A stretch of DNA of 50,335 nucleotides from JAFDVL01 sp043736395 (GCA_043736395.1 JAYTCQ010000056.1:1-50335); one strand, 5' to 3'. Shown: positions 33,807 to 43,821, numbered from the stretch's first letter. The notes: a model not told the origin generated them from the sequence alone. Made by a program: numbers and translations.

Positions 33807-35042
33807 ATGACGGAACAAACGGAAATAATGAAACACACGGAAAGGAATGAAATACTTTTTTTTCAAAGTATTTTCTTGGTTCAGTCAGTTTCGTTATTTC
33901 CGTTTGTTCCATATTCTCTCTTTTGTTGGCTCCTTTTAATCATCACTTCATCAAGTGTTTTTTCTCAAGGAGGCAGCGGCGATTTACCCCCGATTTCAAA
34001 ACCTCCGGTAACCAGAACTAAACCGCGTCCAACGTCAAAACCAAAGCCAACACCCTCAGTTGTTCCCGTTGCGCCGAAGCCTGGGCCCAAGCCGTTTTTA
34101 TCCAGAGAGCCTTACAGGATTGATACGATTCAATTCGATCAGGAAGTTGAAGGCAGTGTTGACGCAGAAACGTCAGGACGCTTACCACAGTATATTTATT
34201 ATCAGGAGTTCAATTTTTTTTCGACGGAAGATGATTTTTTAAGCCTGACCTTGAGCAGTTCAAATCCAAACCTGAAGCTAGAATTATTCGATGAAAGTTC
34301 TCAGCAAATTCCTTTGCGATATGAAGAAGCAAACAAAACTTATCAACTGACAACCGGCGATAAGTTATTACCGGAAGATGGAAAATATCGGGTTCGATTG
34401 AGCTTTGCGGCCGGCGCTCCCCTAAATCAAACGATCAAGTTTTTTTTGAAAATTAATCATCTTGGATTGACCGTCACGGCATACGAAGGACGTTTGAGAA
34501 AGGTCATTGAAACATTTAACCTTCCTGGTGAGCATAATGTTGACGACGCAATTCTCCGATTACAAAAAATTGTTCGGGACGATCCTAATCAGGCAGGCGG
34601 TTACGAATACCTTGGAATTCTTTACAACGAGCAAAAACAAGATTATTTAAAAGCGGAACGAGCGATGGCGCAGGCCATTAAATTAGGCGGGTCGGCAACT
34701 TTTAAAATTACGCATGACAGCCAATGGCGCAAACCCAGCTTCGATAAAAAAACCAAAAAAAATATTTGGACGGCCCAGCGCACGGATTGGATTCGCATTT
34801 ACCGTGACAAGATTTACTTCGTTGAATTTGGCCCGGCGCAAACTCCAATCTTCGCGTTAACTACTTCCTGGCTGACTGACATCAGGCATCCAACCGACAG
34901 TGAAATTGTCAGCTTCAAACACAATGATCGCAAGTATAAACCCGATTCACTTTTCTTTGGATTTAAGAATTTAAACGAAGCGCAACTGGCGTTCCAATTA
35001 ATTTCCAGCAGCTTTCCTGAAAGGACGAACGAACCACGATGA
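33807..35042 (+). CDS. Secreted or anchored protein of unknown function, coupled to argH
   Basis: 411 residues. A hydrophobic stretch (about 29-53, ending SSSVFSQ) is a signal or anchor, followed by a Pro/Lys/Thr-rich linker (60-95), a beta-rich domain (about 100-220, pre-peptidase-C-like appearance) and a TPR-like helix pair (about 245-290, DDAILRLQKIVRDDPNQAGGYEYLG). The C-terminus is unassigned. The first 35 codons lie inside a foldback repeat (33812-33910), so the natural start may have been altered. The stop overlaps the argH ATG (ATGA), which implies translational coupling with an unrelated enzyme. Family not recognised. Confidence 0.75.
   Translation: MTEQTEIMKHTERNEILFFQSIFLVQSVSLFPFVPYSLFCWLLLIITSSSVFSQGGSGDLPPISKPPVTRTKPRPTSKPKPTPSVVPVAPKPGPKPFLSREPYRIDTIQFDQEVEGSVDAETSGRLPQYIYYQEFNFFSTEDDFLSLTLSSSNPNLKLELFDESSQQIPLRYEEANKTYQLTTGDKLLPEDGKYRVRLSFAAGAPLNQTIKFFLKINHLGLTVTAYEGRLRKVIETFNLPGEHNVDDAILRLQKIVRDDPNQAGGYEYLGILYNEQKQDYLKAERAMAQAIKLGGSATFKITHDSQWRKPSFDKKTKKNIWTAQRTDWIRIYRDKIYFVEFGPAQTPIFALTTSWLTDIRHPTDSEIVSFKHNDRKYKPDSLFFGFKNLNEAQLAFQLISSSFPERTNEPR
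33812..33910. repeat. Foldback element B inside the start of the 33807 gene (23-bp inverted repeats)
   Basis: Bases 33812-33834 and 33888-33910 are inverted copies with 22 of 23 bases equal (GGAACAAACGGAAATAA...). Between them a second hairpin, 33850-33858 with 33865-33873, surrounds a run of eight T. The element encodes part of the predicted N-terminus of the gene. Confidence 0.85.
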
Positions 35043-36415
35043 ACCTCTGGGGTGGAAGATTTACCGGCTCTGCCGATCAACATTTTGCGGAATACAATGC
35101 CAGCTTTCGCTTCGATCAACGACTGCTTTTCGCGGACTTGAAAGGCTGTCAGGTTCAAGCGCAGGCACTCGGAAAAGCCGGAATTCTGAGCGGTGAAGAA
35201 GTAGCACAAATTCTCACCGGTCTGGAGAAAATTGAAGCCAATGCGCAGGATGCAAATTACGTCAATCGCCCAGAATTTGCCGGGACGGAAGACGTACACA
35301 GCTTCATCGAATCGCGCTTGACGGAACTGATCGGAGCGGCAGGATACAAGCTCCACACCGGTCGCAGCCGTAACGATCAGGTTGCCACCGCGACCAGAAT
35401 TTTTCTGCGTGAAGAAATAAAAACAGTTGATTCATTAATCGTCGAAGCCCAGTCAGCATTGCTTGATTTAGCTGAAAAGCATCAGAGCGACCCGCTTCCC
35501 GGTTACACGCATTTACAAAAAGCGCAGCCTGTATTATTTGCACATTTTTTGCTCGCGTATTTTCAAATGCTCGCCAGAGATCGCGAAAGATTTTCAGAAT
35601 TAGCGCAACGAGTAAATATTTTGCCACTTGGTTCGGGAGCCTTAGCTGGAACAAATTTTCCAATTGATCGTGAATGGATGGCGCAGGAATTAGGATTTGC
35701 TGGAGTCACAAAAAACAGCATTGATGCCGTGAGCGACCGAGACTACATTATTGAATTCGCGAATGCTTCAGCACTAACAATGATGCACCTTTCACGGCTT
35801 TCGGAAGATTTAATTATTTACTCGACACAGGAATTCGGCTTCATCAAATTAGGCGACGCGATTGCCACTGGCAGCAGCCTGATGCCCCAGAAAAAAAATC
35901 CTGATTCACTTGAATTAGTACGTGGAAAAACGGCGCGAATTTTCGGACACGTCACTGCCCTACTCACGATGACAAAGGGATTGCCACTGGCTTACAACAA
36001 AGATTTACAGGAGGACAAGGAAGCTTTATTTGACACGATTGATACGCTGGCAGGCAGCTTGCGCGTCATCGCCACCGTTCTGAAAAATATTAAATTCGAC
36101 GCCGCAAGAGCCAGAGCTTCAGCCATTACTGACTATACCAACGCGACTGATTTAGCAGATTATTTAGTTCGCAAAGGAATCGAATTTCGAAAATCCCACG
36201 ACATCATTGGACGTATCGTAGTCTTTGCCCTTCAGGAAAATAAACAACTTTACGAAATCTCACTCGAAGAATATCGTCAATTTTCTCCACTGTTGGAAGA
36301 AGATTTATACGATGCGATTTCACTGGAAAGCTGCCTTGCCGGAAAAAACAGCACAGGTGGAACATCACCATTTCAAGTGAAAAAAGAGTTGGAAAATGCT
36401 CGACAATCGATTTGA
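35039..36415 (+). CDS. argH: Argininosuccinate lyase
   Basis: 458 residues, normal length. WGGRFTG opens the protein; TGRSRNDQVATATR (107-120), H158 in YTHLQKAQP, and the family signature GSSLMPQKKNPD (278-289) with the catalytic serine in GSS are present. It splits argininosuccinate into arginine and fumarate, last step of arginine synthesis. No other arg gene is near; argG, its usual partner, is missing. It overlaps the upstream gene by 4 bases. Confidence 0.97.
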   Translation: MNLWGGRFTGSADQHFAEYNASFRFDQRLLFADLKGCQVQAQALGKAGILSGEEVAQILTGLEKIEANAQDANYVNRPEFAGTEDVHSFIESRLTELIGAAGYKLHTGRSRNDQVATATRIFLREEIKTVDSLIVEAQSALLDLAEKHQSDPLPGYTHLQKAQPVLFAHFLLAYFQMLARDRERFSELAQRVNILPLGSGALAGTNFPIDREWMAQELGFAGVTKNSIDAVSDRDYIIEFANASALTMMHLSRLSEDLIIYSTQEFGFIKLGDAIATGSSLMPQKKNPDSLELVRGKTARIFGHVTALLTMTKGLPLAYNKDLQEDKEALFDTIDTLAGSLRVIATVLKNIKFDAARARASAITDYTNATDLADYLVRKGIEFRKSHDIIGRIVVFALQENKQLYEISLEEYRQFSPLLEEDLYDAISLESCLAGKNSTGGTSPFQVKKELENARQSI

Positions 36416-37019
36416 AGCTCATCACACATTTTGTTAATGCAAAAATTGCAACGGCTTCAAGCATGCCAAAACTCACGATGTCGATTTTCAGACCAATGAA
36501 AAAATATGGCTCTTTAACCCACGCCTTCAAGTAAGGAGCGAGCATTTTGAATTCGATGAAAGTAAGACTGTAATTATTGGTCAAGCCACCTGTGGACGCG
36601 CATCTGGGATAGCTTTACGATTGAATTCGGAACAAGCCGTAAACGCTAGAAAAATCTGAATAAATGTCGGGTTGTATCGGCTAAATATTCACTAATTAAT
36701 AACCTCTTTTCAGCAGAAATAAATTCCCTATTTGGAGCCAAAGTGGCTGCTACCCCACATTTTAATAAAAAAAGTATTGACAACCGTTAATCACGGTGTA
36801 ACATTTATTACAGTTAATTGCGTTTAATTTTCTGGCAGAATCAGTCAGATATGTTTGGGATAAGCCGGCAGCTTACTAACCTATTTCTTCAGCAATAACA
36901 TTTATCACTGGACTTCGTTTTAGTTTGCATCGTGTATTTACGTCTTTGTAAATCTCACGAAGCCTTAGAATTTGAAGCTAAGTGCTTTCAACTAACTAGC
37001 CCCCACAGTGGTTGATCTC
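36416..37019. other. 604-bp intergenic region with a promoter for the large surface protein
   Basis: No supported gene. A consensus TTGACA (36777-36782, plus strand) is followed after 16 bp by TAACAT (36799-36804). The spacer contains the dyad ACCGT/ACGGT (36784-36797), a possible operator. The leader would be about 210 bases; no riboswitch is recognised in it. The first 180 bases have a minus-strand stretch coding for hydrophobic residues, possibly a gene remnant. Confidence 0.5.
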
Positions 37020-40000
37020 ATGAACAGACGTTCGGTGTTTTTCAGTCTCGCATTTTCAGTGGTGTTGATACTTCTGGTAGCTGAATTTTTTACTACTTCC
37101 AAAGCCGCCTTTACGACACCTCTCACAATTAATTTTACTTATCCGCTGGCGATTCATCCAACTTTTTCGTCGATTAAAATAGCCGGATCAGGAATACAAC
37201 AGGTCTATCGCCTCGGCTCTGTCGCGCCCACCGGAATTTTTGTTGGTCTTGATCCAAAAGCTGGAACTTCTCCAGCTGGAACGATGCTCACGTTCACGTA
37301 TCAAAATGCAGCTAGCGTGGGAGCCAATGACTTCGTTTATGCGATCCGCATCAAAAATGAGGCGACTTCAACCGGTCAGTTGCAAACTGCCCTGATTGGA
37401 ACCTGTCGAACAATTACTAGTATTGGTTATGCAAAGGATCCATCTTCAGTTCTTGCGAATCCGTCCGTCGTAAATCTTTCAATTGGCAATAATATTGGCG
37501 CTGGATTTGATGTTAGCCCCGGCCAGGAAACAGCGATCATTTTTTATACGACCCCTGATCCACCTGTTTTGGCTGATACGACGATCACCGGAGGTCAAGG
37601 GCTGCTAACCATCCCATCGGCTATCTTTCAACAAATTTACGGCGCCTGTCCGGCTGACCTTGTGACGGATATTAAAGCTGGATGTACTGCTGCCAGCGTC
37701 TCTGATAATCCAGTTACAGCAATCGCCGGAAGCACTGTTTTCTATGAAGTTGTAATCAGAAATAATGGATTGCTCACACTTAATAATTTAATTGTCACTG
37801 ACACCTCAACCAGCGCGAATCTTAATTCTCAATTTATGATTGGCAGCTCCGCGTTCACTGGAATTCTATTTCCGGGACAATCTGCGAAGGCAGTTTTTTC
37901 TGAGACCGTGAGTATCAGTGGATCGAAAAATATTAGTGTAGTTGGCGAATACCTTATTCCGAACCAGAATGGAACACCAAGCGGTCAAACCTTTCCTCTT
38001 CCTGGTTCAAATTCAATTCTTTCCGATAACGTCAGCTTTACAGTAGTCGCACCACCAAGCCTGACCTCATCGTTTACAATTTCTCCAACAAATTTCACGG
38101 CACTCCCCCAAACTTTAACTTACACGTTAAAAGCTAGTAACACAGGTGCTTCAGCTCTCACTACTACTTTTGATGTAGATGCCAAACTGAAAGCTTTAAT
38201 TGCTTCTCCTCCGGCGGGCTTACTCGTTTCACCGGCACTCTCTTTCCCGACTGTCGCGCAAACAATTCCAGCAGGTGGAATGACAACGCAGACTTTCATG
38301 ATCACGGCGAATACCTTATCCGCATGGCAGGCATTGGCTGACGCTTCCGACCCGAAAAAGTCTTCCAGCAAGATGACCGTCAACGCGGCAATTGCGGGAG
38401 CAGGCGCAGCTGCCTGCGGAGCCGCGCCAATCATGCAAATGGTGACGGCGACAACGAACTTCGCACCACCTTGTCAACTTGAGATACTAAAAACCGTCGC
38501 CTGCGATCTGGGAACCGGCACACCTCCAGATGCCAATTTTTCGGCGACAGCAACGGTTGTCAAAGGTGGCAATGTTTATTACCGCTACAAAGTTACAAAT
38601 TCCAGCTTACTGGATACGATTACTAACATTACTGTCTCCGACCCCTCGGCAGGCTTACCTGTCATCATTGGTTCACTTACTCCAGGAGCAATGCGCACCG
38701 TAGATATCCTGGCGGTTGTACCAACCACGATCCCGGCCAACCTGACAATTTCAGTGAATGGTGTCTGTGATCAAGGCAACGTCTCGAATACGACAACTTC
38801 TGGATTAACAATCATTGATCCGCCAACTCTACAATCAACTTATACAATTACTCCGGCGAACTTCACGACTTTGCCGCAAACTCTCACATACACATTAAAA
38901 GCTACGAATACTAGTACGTCATCACTCTCCACGACGTTTGATCTTGATGCGAAATTGAAAGCTTTAATCGCTGTGCCTCCGGCAGGTTTAGTCGTTTCTC
39001 CTGCTATCTCCTTCCCGACAGCGCCACAAACCATCGCAGCGGGTGGACTGGCAACGCAGATTTTCACGATCACGGCTAACACCTTACCCGCCTGGCAAGC
39101 TTTAGCAGATATTTCAGACCCGAAAAAGTCTTCCAGTACCTTGACTGTTAAGGCTTCGATCACTGGAGCGGGTTCAACCATATGTGGCGTTATGCCGATT
39201 ACACAAACCGTTCAAGCTTCAACCACCTTCACGCCACCATGCAACCTTGAAATACTTAAAACAGTTGCCTGCGATTTGGGAGCCGGCACACCTCCAAATG
39301 GCAATTTTTCGGCAACTGCGGTAGTCATCAAGAATGCAAATGTTTATTACAGATACAAAGTTACAAATCCCAGTTTGCTGGATACGATTACTAATATTAC
39401 GGTCTCTGATCCGCTGGTAGCCTTACCTATCATCATTGGTTCACTGGCTCCCGGAGCGATGACCACCATAGATGTGCTGGCAGCTGTGCCGACGACGCTC
39501 CCCGCTAACACGACCGTGACGGTGAACGGAACTTGCGGCCAGGAAAGTGTGACTAACACAACGACTTCAACTTTGACCATTGCCGACCCAAGTATCTCAG
39601 CCAGCAAATCCGTCAATGGCAGCGTCAATTTAATTGATTACACGCCGGGGACAGAACTGGTCTGGTCACTCACCGCGACCAATAATGCCAGCACGGGAGT
39701 ACCTGTAAATCTTAAAATTGACGATCCGCTTCTGCGGGGAATTAGTGGCGTCGTATTTAAGCTGGGAAGCACGACCGTAACGCTGCCATATACAGCAAAT
39801 AATGTACTGGCTGGCAGTTCGGTAACGATCAAAGCTTCAATGACGTTCGCTTCAGCAAACGACTTTAAAGCAGTCGCTGGCCCCGATCAGATTTTACGCA
39901 ACGTAGTCAGCGTCACAGGCGAACTCGTAACTGTAGTCTGTGGTGCCGTCAGCGGAGCGTTGCGGGCCAACGCAGAAAGCACCGTTCAGCTCATTACTCC

Positions 40001-40973
40001 GCCAAATACTGAGGTTTGTATTATCCGCACCTGCGAACCAAACTGTCCTCCGATCTCTGCTGCACAGGAAGCAGGGAGGAAAGCGCCATTTAGTGATGAC
40101 AAACCCGGATCGTTGTTACTCTATAATTTGTACACTTCCAGCGTTTCCGGCGAGACCTCTCAAAATACTCGCCTGTCGATAACGAACGTGGGGACAAGTA
40201 CGACGTTCGCGCATTTGTTTTTTATTGACGGTGCGACGTGCAATGTGTCAGATACTTTTGCGTGTCTTTCTCCGAATCAGACTTCATCGTTTTTAGCTTC
40301 GGAAATTGATCCGGGAGTGACGGGCTACGTCGTCGCGATTGCGGTCAATGAAGAAGGCTGTCCGATCAGTTTTAATAATTTAATTGGTTCAGCGCACGTT
40401 AAATTCGCCACTGGTCATACAGCCGTTCTCAGTGCGCAGGCAGTCCCCGCGATCTATGATGGCGTTCTCAATAGCTGCACTTCAAGTATGGCTGAAACGG
40501 TTATTAAACTTGACGGGAATGAATACGGAAAAGCTCCGGCGACGCTGGTGGCCGATACGATTTTCAGCCAGGCGGATAGGCAATCTACGATGCTGATTGT
40601 GAATCCAGTGGGCGGAAATCTTAATACTGCCGATTCAGTGAATAAGATTGGAAGTATTTCGGGGCAGGTCTTTGATGAGGCTGAAAGAGGTTACAGCTTT
40701 GTCGCTTCCATTAACCGCTGTCAACTACGCGACACGATGAATGATAATTTCCCACGCATTACGACTCGCCTTTCAAGAGTAATAAGTTCTGGCAAAGTCG
40801 GAATGATGTGGTTTGCGACAACCGATAAAGCTCCGATTGCCGGTTCCATTATTACTTTTAATCCGGATGTGAGACAAAACGCGTTAGGCTTTAATCAAGG
40901 GCATAATTTACATTACTCTGCCCTCACGGATAAAGCCACTTATACTATCCCGATCTTTAAACCACATTTTTAA
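37020..40973 (+). CDS. Large secreted surface protein with DUF11-like repeats and a shared Cys domain
   Basis: 1,317 residues from ATG 37020 (a GTG 12 bases upstream is possible; neither has a good ribosome binding site). Signal peptide about 1-30. The middle is Thr/Ser/Asn-rich immunoglobulin-like beta sandwich of DUF11 type (VFYEVVIRNNG..LNNLIVTDTS). Two 256-residue tandem copies run from about residue 344 to 855, each with FTTLPQTLTYTLKA, SDPKKSSS and EILKTVACDLG. Residues about 1015-1317 resemble the secreted protein at 12414-13430 (KPGSLLLYN, C-N-V-S-D-x-F-A-C-L, SFLASEIDPGVTGYVVAIA, EGCPI, NNLIGSA). Export and surface display are likely; function unknown. A terminator follows. Confidence 0.82.
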   Translation: MNRRSVFFSLAFSVVLILLVAEFFTTSKAAFTTPLTINFTYPLAIHPTFSSIKIAGSGIQQVYRLGSVAPTGIFVGLDPKAGTSPAGTMLTFTYQNAASVGANDFVYAIRIKNEATSTGQLQTALIGTCRTITSIGYAKDPSSVLANPSVVNLSIGNNIGAGFDVSPGQETAIIFYTTPDPPVLADTTITGGQGLLTIPSAIFQQIYGACPADLVTDIKAGCTAASVSDNPVTAIAGSTVFYEVVIRNNGLLTLNNLIVTDTSTSANLNSQFMIGSSAFTGILFPGQSAKAVFSETVSISGSKNISVVGEYLIPNQNGTPSGQTFPLPGSNSILSDNVSFTVVAPPSLTSSFTISPTNFTALPQTLTYTLKASNTGASALTTTFDVDAKLKALIASPPAGLLVSPALSFPTVAQTIPAGGMTTQTFMITANTLSAWQALADASDPKKSSSKMTVNAAIAGAGAAACGAAPIMQMVTATTNFAPPCQLEILKTVACDLGTGTPPDANFSATATVVKGGNVYYRYKVTNSSLLDTITNITVSDPSAGLPVIIGSLTPGAMRTVDILAVVPTTIPANLTISVNGVCDQGNVSNTTTSGLTIIDPPTLQSTYTITPANFTTLPQTLTYTLKATNTSTSSLSTTFDLDAKLKALIAVPPAGLVVSPAISFPTAPQTIAAGGLATQIFTITANTLPAWQALADISDPKKSSSTLTVKASITGAGSTICGVMPITQTVQASTTFTPPCNLEILKTVACDLGAGTPPNGNFSATAVVIKNANVYYRYKVTNPSLLDTITNITVSDPLVALPIIIGSLAPGAMTTIDVLAAVPTTLPANTTVTVNGTCGQESVTNTTTSTLTIADPSISASKSVNGSVNLIDYTPGTELVWSLTATNNASTGVPVNLKIDDPLLRGISGVVFKLGSTTVTLPYTANNVLAGSSVTIKASMTFASANDFKAVAGPDQILRNVVSVTGELVTVVCGAVSGALRANAESTVQLITPPNTEVCIIRTCEPNCPPISAAQEAGRKAPFSDDKPGSLLLYNLYTSSVSGETSQNTRLSITNVGTSTTFAHLFFIDGATCNVSDTFACLSPNQTSSFLASEIDPGVTGYVVAIAVNEEGCPISFNNLIGSAHVKFATGHTAVLSAQAVPAIYDGVLNSCTSSMAETVIKLDGNEYGKAPATLVADTIFSQADRQSTMLIVNPVGGNLNTADSVNKIGSISGQVFDEAERGYSFVASINRCQLRDTMNDNFPRITTRLSRVISSGKVGMMWFATTDKAPIAGSIITFNPDVRQNALGFNQGHNLHYSALTDKATYTIPIFKPHF
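38049..39584 (+). repeat. Two tandem 768-bp copies in the surface protein gene
   Basis: Bases about 38049-38816 and 38817-39584 are direct copies encoding a 256-residue unit, with long stretches of DNA identity, for example around 38640 and 39408. This is an internal gene duplication, moderately diverged. Confidence 0.8.
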
Positions 40974-40990
40974 ATTTTGATTTTGGGTCT

Positions 40991-41110
40991 TGGGATTTTG
41001 GTCTTTGTCGAAGTAGTGAAAGAAACGAGAGTGATTCGCTCATTCTCAGTTTCATCATTTGTATGAAGCAACAAATGATTGGTGCGGGTGTGACAAAGAC
41101 CAAAATCCCA
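40991..41110. repeat. Foldback element C (120 bp, 19-bp perfect inverted repeats)
   Basis: Bases 40991-41009 and 41092-41110 are perfect inverted copies (TGGGATTTTGGTCTTTGTC). Inside is a 9-bp hairpin, 41054-41062 with 41071-41079. It lies between the surface protein stop and its terminator. Confidence 0.82.
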
Positions 41111-41215
41111 TATCCAAAGCCCACTCATATTAATTTTGCGATGTCAGTGAGCTGACTCTGTTGAAGTGGCCTGATTCATCTGAGACAGGTGTGAGAAAAT
41201 TAAACATCGCAATCG

Positions 41216-41254
41216 CAGGCGATCATGGAAAGGTAGCCATGATCGCCTGTTTTC
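41216..41254 (+). terminator. Terminator of the surface protein gene
   Basis: A 13-bp perfect stem CAGGCGATCATGG/CCATGATCGCCTG (41216-41228 with 41237-41249) with 8-base loop, followed by TTTT on the plus strand. Confidence 0.85.
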
Positions 41255-41328
41255 TGGAACTCAGCCAAAATTAGTCCTTTCAGTTAATTGCAATAAAAAA
41301 AGGCGTTCTACTGCAATCCTCACCCCAA

Positions 41329-41361
41329 AAAAAGGATCAGACTTGTCGTCTGATCCTTTTT
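41329..41361. terminator. Bidirectional terminator between convergent genes
   Basis: A 14-bp stem (41329-41342 with 41348-41361), GGATCAGAC/GTCTGATCC with A-tract before and T-tract after, 5-base loop. It works for both strands: after the surface protein gene and after the DUF6526 gene. Confidence 0.82.
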
Positions 41362-41380
41362 CTTTATCGCGTTCCTATGT

Positions 41381-41503
41381 AGCGTGAACTGTTAGTTCAC
41401 GCTGTTTCCGATAGCAAATTACGTTCAATATAATTGCCTTTCACGCGATTGATTTTTTTGATAAAAGTTCCGATGCAAACAGCGTGAACTAACTGTTCAC
41501 GCC
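41381..41503. repeat. Foldback element D (123 bp, 27-bp inverted repeats)
   Basis: Bases 41381-41407 and 41477-41503 are inverted copies with 25 of 27 bases equal. Each arm is itself a palindrome, AGCGTGAACT-GTT-AGTTCACGCT on the left. The pattern GTAGCG-[CT]-[AG]-AACT resembles element A, so A and D may be one family. It lies just after the DUF6526 gene. Confidence 0.85.
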
Positions 41504-41514
41504 ACATTAAAGCG

Positions 41515-41949
41515 CTACACGCGTAAATAATCGCCGCGCCAATCTTTAATCGCCATTTTAATATCTTTGCCTTTCGCAAATTTTCCTTCCAAAGTTTGCT
41601 GAACTAAACTTGACAGTTCGGCATCAGAGGCAAATCGTAAAGAGACAATTTGTCCAGGAGTCAGCGCTTCCGACTTCGTTAATAATTCCGGTGAAAGAAT
41701 TCTTTGATAACGAAGTTTTTCTTCTAACCGAATCACGCGGTCTTGCGCTTTGAGTGCTGAGCCTCGCGCAATGAATCCAACCACTAAAATCAGAATTGCA
41801 ACTAACAACCAACGCAGTTCAGCTGCTCCGGGATCGCGGGCAAGATTCACGATTGACCAAATAAAATTGATCAACGCCAACGGGCCAAACACATAGTGAA
41901 ATGGCGCGTGGTAACGCGTGTGGTTTTGAAAATTTTGGGGTTCTGTCAT
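41515..41949 (-). CDS. DUF6526 small membrane protein
   Basis: 144 residues. It starts MTEPQNFQNHTRYHAPFHY, has two membrane helices (about 18-36 and 46-64) and a soluble C-terminal half with RLEEKLRYQRILSPEL and SLRFASDAEL, the pattern of DUF6526. Function unknown. GGAGA lies 7 bases before the ATG. It follows the ABC exporter gene by 30 bp on the same strand. Confidence 0.82.
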   Translation of the reverse strand: MTEPQNFQNHTRYHAPFHYVFGPLALINFIWSIVNLARDPGAAELRWLLVAILILVVGFIARGSALKAQDRVIRLEEKLRYQRILSPELLTKSEALTPGQIVSLRFASDAELSSLVQQTLEGKFAKGKDIKMAIKDWRGDYLRV

Positions 41950-41979
41950 GCAAAGTTCTCCGGGTAATATTTTATTAAA

Positions 41980-43821
41980 CTAACTGCGATTCTGAGCCGT
42001 TTTCGGCATCTCAATTTTCTCAGGTTCAGGCGTAAAATCTTCGCCTGGGTTAATGAAACGATCCGTCTCAAATTTGTACTGTTTATCGTAAAGTTGTTTG
42101 TAGCGACCGTTCAAAGCGATCAATTCCTGATGGCTTCCGTGTTCGACGATCTCACCATTTTCAAGGACTAAAATTTGATTGGCGCTGCGAATTGTCGACA
42201 GCCGATGCGCAATCACAAATGTCGTTCTTCCCTGTCTCAGTTTTTGCAATCCGTCCTGAATCATGGCTTCGCTTTCACTATCCAAACTGGAAGTCGCTTC
42301 ATCCAAAATCAAGATTCTTGGATTTGCCAAAATTGCTCGAGCAATCGAAAGTCGTTGACGTTGACCACCTGAAAGTTTAATGCCGCGCTCGCCAATAATG
42401 GTCTCGTATTTTTTCTCAAAACCGTCAATAAATTCAGCGCAGTGCGCAACCTTGCTCACTTCTAGAATTTCTTCCATCGAAGCATTTGGATTTGAAAAGC
42501 CGATGTTCTCCGCAATCGTTCCATCGAACAAAAAATTATCCTGCATCACGATGCCAAGATGTGAACGATAATCGCGCAACTTCAACGTAGACAGCTCACG
42601 ATCATCAATCAGCACACGCCCTTGCTGAGGCTTCGCAAAATTCATTACTAAACCAATCAAAGTACTTTTACCTGATCCACTCGAACCAACCAACGCCGTA
42701 GTCGTCCCCGCGGGCGCGTGAAAATTTATATTTTTCAGTACTCGAACGCCTTCAGTATATTCAAACCAAACGCCATCAAATTTCACATCGCCACGCACAT
42801 CCGCAATGGAATTTCTATCTTCATCGCCTTCGACTTCGGTGACAAGTTGTTTGATTTCACGGATGCGATCAAGTCCCGCAAAAGCTTCCGTAATTTGCGT
42901 TCCGATATTCGCAATTTCAATTAATGGCATCGCCACCAGGCCGGTGAAAAAAACGTACATGAATAATTCGCCCAGCGTCATTTCACCGTTCAGCACCGAA
43001 CGTCCACCGATAAAAATCATCAGTACGCCAATGATTCCGGCTATCACTGTGGTCGAAGCCATCGTCGCGGAAACAGCGGTCATGGACTTCGTGACATTAC
43101 GCAGTAACTTATGCGCGCCGCGAGTGAAAACCAGTTCTTCGCGCTTTTCAGCGGTGTAGGCTTTGACCGTGCGAATGCCGCCAACTGTTTCGGCTAAACG
43201 TCCGGTAAGTTCAGAATAAATCTCTCCGCGTTCGCGAAATAACGGGCGCAGTTTTGTGAACGCCATCGCCATCAATCCGCCAAAGATTCCCAACACTAAA
43301 ATCGTCACCAGCGTTAATCGCCAATTTAGATAAAGTAAAACCGACAGCGATAAAATGGCAGTGACGATGCCTCCCAGCAATTGAATCAATCCCGTTCCGA
43401 CCAGATTTCTGACGCCTTCCGCATCATTCATAATTCGTGAAATCAGCTTCCCTGTTTTCATCGAATCAAAATATCCAATCGGTAAGCGCAGCACCTGCTC
43501 CATCACGCTTCGCCGCATCGTAGTAATTGCACCTTGCGCCGCGACTCCCAACACCTGCGATAAAGCGAATGACGTAATCGCCTGCGCAATAGTTGCCGCA
43601 CCGCCAACCAGAGCAATCGGCATAATCAAATCTGAGCGCTGCTTCATAATGACTTCATCAATCAAATATTTTGATGAAGCTGGAAGCACCAAACCGACCA
43701 GACGATTGAAAAGCATCAAGCTAAATCCAAGCGCCAGGCGGAAGCGATATTCCCAAATCAGTTCACGTGCTTCGCCCCACGCCTGCTTATAATCAATTTT
43801 TTTCTTTTTTTCTTCAGCCAC
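41980..43821 (-). CDS. ABC exporter, fused membrane and ATPase domains (MsbA-like)
   Basis: 613 residues from GTG 43821, which has GAGG 7 bases upstream; a TTG two codons earlier is too close to it. Residues about 25-320 (frame numbering from the TTG) form six membrane helices of an ABC type-1 exporter; the ATPase has Walker A GSSGSGKST (381-389), Q-loop Q429, LSGGQ (485-489), Walker B D509-E510 and H541. It works as a homodimer and may export lipids, peptides or drugs; the sequence does not tell which. Divergent from the DUF6986 gene, with only 49 bp between. Confidence 0.92.
   Translation of the reverse strand: MAEEKKKKIDYKQAWGEARELIWEYRFRLALGFSLMLFNRLVGLVLPASSKYLIDEVIMKQRSDLIMPIALVGGAATIAQAITSFALSQVLGVAAQGAITTMRRSVMEQVLRLPIGYFDSMKTGKLISRIMNDAEGVRNLVGTGLIQLLGGIVTAILSLSVLLYLNWRLTLVTILVLGIFGGLMAMAFTKLRPLFRERGEIYSELTGRLAETVGGIRTVKAYTAEKREELVFTRGAHKLLRNVTKSMTAVSATMASTTVIAGIIGVLMIFIGGRSVLNGEMTLGELFMYVFFTGLVAMPLIEIANIGTQITEAFAGLDRIREIKQLVTEVEGDEDRNSIADVRGDVKFDGVWFEYTEGVRVLKNINFHAPAGTTTALVGSSGSGKSTLIGLVMNFAKPQQGRVLIDDRELSTLKLRDYRSHLGIVMQDNFLFDGTIAENIGFSNPNASMEEILEVSKVAHCAEFIDGFEKKYETIIGERGIKLSGGQRQRLSIARAILANPRILILDEATSSLDSESEAMIQDGLQKLRQGRTTFVIAHRLSTIRSANQILVLENGEIVEHGSHQELIALNGRYKQLYDKQYKFETDRFINPGEDFTPEPEKIEMPKTAQNRS

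Noticed and set aside
36204..36584. Minus-strand open frame across the argH 3' end
   Set aside because: Half is antisense to argH. The part outside (36420-36584) codes for a hydrophobic stretch that could be a gene remnant, but nothing in it is recognisable.
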